This document shows, piece after piece, positions 33,060 to 36,541 of a stretch of DNA of 36,541 nt. The notes under the pieces were generated by a model, which searched no databases, was not told where the DNA came from, and saw only the letters and a program-made list of their open reading frames with translations. The position numbers and the translations under genes were made by a program. Position 1 is the first letter of the stretch. Each line of letters starts with the position of its first letter. The stretch is from Diphasiastrum complanatum (lineage: Eukaryota > Streptophyta > Lycopodiopsida > Lycopodiales > Lycopodiaceae), in the NCBI GenBank assembly GCA_029204225.1, contig MU835763.1, forward strand, positions 1 to 36,541, read 5' to 3'.

Positions 33060-33785
33060 TGGCGGATGCAATTGTCAGAGATAGTGGTGGATGCAATGAC
33101 AGATGCAATCTGTCGGATGCAACCTGTCGGATGCAATTTGTCGAATGCAATGGCAGATGCCAAAATGAAAGTGGATGGCAGATGCAAACTAGATGGCACA
33201 TAAAAATGAGATGGCGGATGCAAACTCCAAAGTGATTGGAGGAACTGACGGATGCAAAAAAAGACAAACTGTAAAGTAGAGTGACAAATCGCGGGAGGCA
33301 AAACTTTGGAAATGAAAAAGATAAAGAGTTGAGAAGTAGGTATAAAAAACAAGAAAAAAGTTTAAAGTTTTTTTTGTTTAATGTTTGTGAGGTGGAAAAT
33401 GTGGTAGGGGTTCCAAAAGTGGAGAGGAATGTGTATGTAGAACGACAAAGAATGGATCAAACGAAAGAGGACGTGATAGCGATTAGGATGCAAGCAACAA
33501 CGTCCGAATTGGATCAGAAAACAAGATCATCTGAAATTTTCTAGACAGACATGAACTCGTTCAAAATTGTGTAAAGTAAGAATGAACTTGACGGCTAAGG
33601 TCTTTATACCAATTTTTTTTTTTAGGTCTAGCGTCGGTTGAAAATTTCATCGGATGCAAATGGGCTTGTCGGAAGCAAATGAGACTGGCGGTTGGTGGAT
33701 GCAAACGTGTCGGATACAATTTTGTTAGATGCATCTTGTTGGATGGAATCCTGTCGGATGCAATCTCGTCGGATGCAAAAAATAT
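33060..33785. repeat. Two clusters of a GTCGGATGCAA-like motif
   Basis: GATGCAA occurs about a dozen times between 33060 and 33780: eight in 33060-33255, one near 33487 and four in 33650-33780. It is usually inside CGGATGCAA or GTCGGATGCAA, and near-miss variants lie between (GAATGCAA, GGAAGCAA, GGATACAA). Spacing is irregular, about 13-35 bp. The clusters lie just beyond the pol stop of the minus-strand gypsy element, in its probable 3' untranslated or LTR region. Confidence 0.85.
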
Positions 33786-33907
33786 TTTTGGTTTTTTGAT
33801 TAAGGTGTAAAACCAATGGGTTTACAACAATTGTGGAAAAGAAAAAATATACATAGAAGGAAAAAAAAACAGAAAAGTATGGAGTAAAATATTATAGAAA
33901 AATATTG

Positions 33908-36541
33908 CTAGACATGACTTATCGAAAAAATATACTCATAGTACCTCTGTAGTCGACTACCATTGACTAATATGTCAAGGGGTATGTCTTCTAGGGTCTC
34001 TAATTGGATTGCACCATTGGTGAAAGTTTTCTTGACAACATAGGGGCCCTGGTTACGGAACTTCAATTTTCCGGGATGGACCTTGGAAGATGTATAAAGT
34101 AAAACTTTATCACCATAGTGGATATCCTTAGTCCTGATATGACGATCATTACAAGCCTTTTGTCGTCGTTTACGAACTAACTATGCATGATAAGAGATAA
34201 GACGTGTTTCACACAATTTCGTCAATGTAAAGAGTCGATTCTGAACTTGGTGTTGGAAAGTACTATTGTCACACAAGTCAGTGGCATATGCTAAAGTGAC
34301 ACATAGAGAAGGAATTAAAAACTCTACTGGCATAATAGCCTCCTTGGCCATATACCAACTCAAATGGTGGTTTTCCAACCCGTGGCTCGCTTTGGCATTG
34401 TTCGATATGCCCAGATAGCAAAAAATAATTCGTTTTCCAGTTAGATCAACTTGTGTCCTACTATCTTGGTCAAGACTTTACAAATCGTTTTATTTGTAGA
34501 TTCAGCTAATCCATTCCATCTAGGATAGTACGAGGTGCTCTTTCGATGTATAACGAAGTAATGAGTCAGTAAACTGTTGATACTTCATTAAGGAAGTGAG
34601 AACCTTGATCACGATTGGACAACCAAATCTAGTGATAATGTTTTCATAGAGGAAGAATGCGACAGATTTGCATCTGCTTTGTGCAATGCCCTAGCCTCTA
34701 TCCACTTCATTGCATAACCAGTGGCAATCAAGATATATTGTGATTGGGGGTGCCACGTGCTATTGGACCAATAGGTCCAACAAAATCGATACCCCACTTT
34801 TGAAATGCTTCGCTTTCAAGTATTGGAGTACGAAGATTGTGGTAAGCTTTCTTGGTATTCTGTGCACGTTGGCAAACGTCACAAACTTTTATATAAGCAT
34901 AAGTGTCTTTGAAAAGGGTTGGCCACCAAAATCTTGCTAGAAGAATTGCCCTAGCAGTAGCATCGGAGGAGAAATGTCCACCCCCAATATCCTCGTGTGT
35001 CAAGGCAATAATCGTAACGATTTGATATACTAACCGTGCTTTATCAGCGTAGTGTATTATAGAAATTCGATAATAACATGTGTGGCCCAGAAAGACATAA
35101 ATTTCTTTCACTGTTCCTAGTAGGGGCATTTTGAGAATCACTATGATCTTTTCGGGATCAGTGGCTGTACCATTTCAAGAAATGATATGACCCAGCACCA
35201 CACCATAGGTAACCCAGATTTGGCACTTTTTGGGATTCAATGAAATTTCGAACCGGCGACAACGAATGAACACTTGTTCAAGGACACCGAGATGTTTATC
35301 CTCAGAAGAATGTACACCAAGATCGTCGAGATAAATCTCTAGATTCTTATGTAACAAATCTTTGCAAGCTCGTTGCAACACCCTTTGGAATGTGGATGGG
35401 GCATTGCACATACCGAATGGCATAACTTGATAGGCGAATGTGCCAAACTTTGTAACAAAGGCCATTTTGAAGCGATCTTTAGGAGCAATTTGGACTAAAA
35501 ACTAGCCACCAAAACCATCTAGGAAGCTAAAAACTTCTACTCTTGCTATATTTTCGAGGATTTGTGTGGTCAAAGGTAAGAGAAAGTGATCCTTCTTTGT
35601 TTGATCATTAAGCTTTTTCAAATCCATGCAGATACAAAGTTTACCATTTTTCTTTGGTACCACCACAATTGGTGATACCCAACTGGTGTGCTCAGTTTCA
35701 TAAATGAAACCAACATTGAGAAGCTTTTGAATATCTTCTCGTATCTTCTCGCGATATGTAGGATTGGTGCGGTAAGGTTTTGCTCTCACAGGTATGACAC
35801 CATCCAATAATGAAATTGTATGGACAACAACTTCAGGAGGAACCCCCTTCATTTCTTTATTATTCCATGCAAACACATCTCTGTATTTGCACAATAACAT
35901 TTCCAAATCCTGTAATTGGGTTGGATTCAGGTAGGCTCCTATGTGTACGATACAGTCTATGTCTTCATCACCATCCTTCAGATTCAGAGGTATTGTCTTT
36001 GTAGGTCTCTCAAAAGAAGTTGATGGTGGTTGAGGCTCCCATTTTGGCTTAACCAACTGACGACGACGTAACCAGTCGTGTAATCCTTAAAGTGCTAGGG
36101 AACATCATAAAGTGGATCATCAATTACCTCAGGTGGAATCTTAGGAATGTTCTCTACAGGTGGGTTTGTAGATGATGAAGCCTGACTAGGATTCTTTTGA
36201 TTTTGTATCAAAGGCTTAATTGGCTGTTTCAGTTTTTCATGCATTTGGAATTGCTTATCAGTCAATCGTACGTCAACGTTTGATCTATTTTTTAGCATGC
36301 TGAATATTTGTGGGTGTGTAGTTGTAGGCATGCGTGGATTTTTTTGTGATTTTTTTCGGACTAAGTCTTTGTCAATGGTGCTCAAAACTTCATCATTGTG
36401 TACGTCCCATTGATAGACTTTTAGTTTGGGTCAGTATACACAAGTGTTTACTGGTTGTGGATGTTGCACACAAGCCAATGGTGATGGAAGTTTAATCTCT
36501 TTTGGTATATGACGCTTTCCTAAATGCTCGAGATCTAGCAA
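33908..36541 (-). pseudogene. Third gypsy pol (RT, zinc finger and integrase), RNase H deleted
   Basis: Reading leftward from the right edge: a spacer (36385-36095), then RT from about 35960. Landmarks are YRDVFAWNNKEMKGVPPEVV, PYRTNPTYREKI, SWVSPIVVVPKKNGKLCICM (about 35680-35621), FSFLDGFGG, then after a stop AFVTKFGTFAYQVMPFGMCN (35462-35403), NAPSTFQR and the catalytic IYLDDLGVHS (about 35330). After FLGHTCYYR the sequence jumps to the integrase zinc-finger region GGHFSSDATARAIL...WWPTLF and CDVCQRAQN (about 34860), so RNase H is missing. Integrase continues with WGIDFVGPIGPIARG, ILIATGYAMKWIEARAL and VVQS.QGSHF. The C-terminal domain GDKVLLYTSSKVHPGKLKFR ends at NGSRLQRYY, stop 33908-33910. 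There is no chromodomain, and the FAWNNKEMKGVPPEVV style points to the Tat/Athila side. Multiple stops make it non-functional. Confidence 0.88.

Noticed and set aside
33060-33785. CRISPR-like repeat array
   Set aside because: The repeated unit is about 10 bp, irregularly spaced and degenerate, in a plant nuclear context with retroelements. It has none of the regular repeat-spacer structure.

Overview
This window looks like nuclear DNA of a land plant. The introns are AT-rich with GT-AG borders, Ty1/copia, Ty3/gypsy and LINE remains are plentiful, (CT)n microsatellites are long, and the one intact host gene is a plant-type copine of the BONZAI family. The gene's own introns are mostly 0.1-0.7 kb, but two are swollen (15.0 kb and 3.2 kb). 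That suggests a lineage that tolerates long TE-filled introns, such as an early-diverging angiosperm, a gymnosperm or a woody plant. I cannot name the species.

Layout. 1-2298: 3' part of a decayed copia element (RT, RNase H, 3' LTR) on +. 3056-5976: CpG-rich probable promoter and 5' leader of the host gene. 5977-28526: the BONZAI/copine gene on +, reconstructed here as 16 coding exons (576 codons plus stop). All splice phases agree, and an alternative 3' end runs to about 30.1 kb. Its 15,000-bp intron 4 (7381-22380) is a TE graveyard. It holds a LINE (8455-10940), a small gypsy RNase H piece (about 12.0-12.25 kb), dispersed repeats linked to CT microsatellites, a chromodomain-bearing gypsy element on the minus strand (16148 to about 19440) and a second truncated gypsy element on the minus strand (19546 to about 21300). 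Intron 2 carries a tiny copia RT piece. 30.2-36.5 kb: intergenic DNA with a near-perfect short hairpin, a gypsy gag piece on +, a cluster of GATGCAA motifs and a third gypsy pol on the minus strand that runs off the right edge.

The host gene encodes an N-terminal acylation-type motif (MGACCS), two C2 domains and a copine/vWA domain. This is the architecture of BON1/BON2/BON3, calcium-dependent phospholipid-binding proteins of the plasma membrane known in Arabidopsis as repressors of NLR-mediated immunity. Every transposon-derived ORF is broken by stops, frameshifts or internal deletions, so none looks autonomous. I found no convincing evidence of a wholly new biological system. The most notable points are the huge intron isolating a 57-nt in-frame exon, CT microsatellites that build decoy 3' splice sites in that intron, altered Ca2+-site residues in the C2 domains, an alternative C-terminal exon, and unexplained motif arrays in two retroelement regions.
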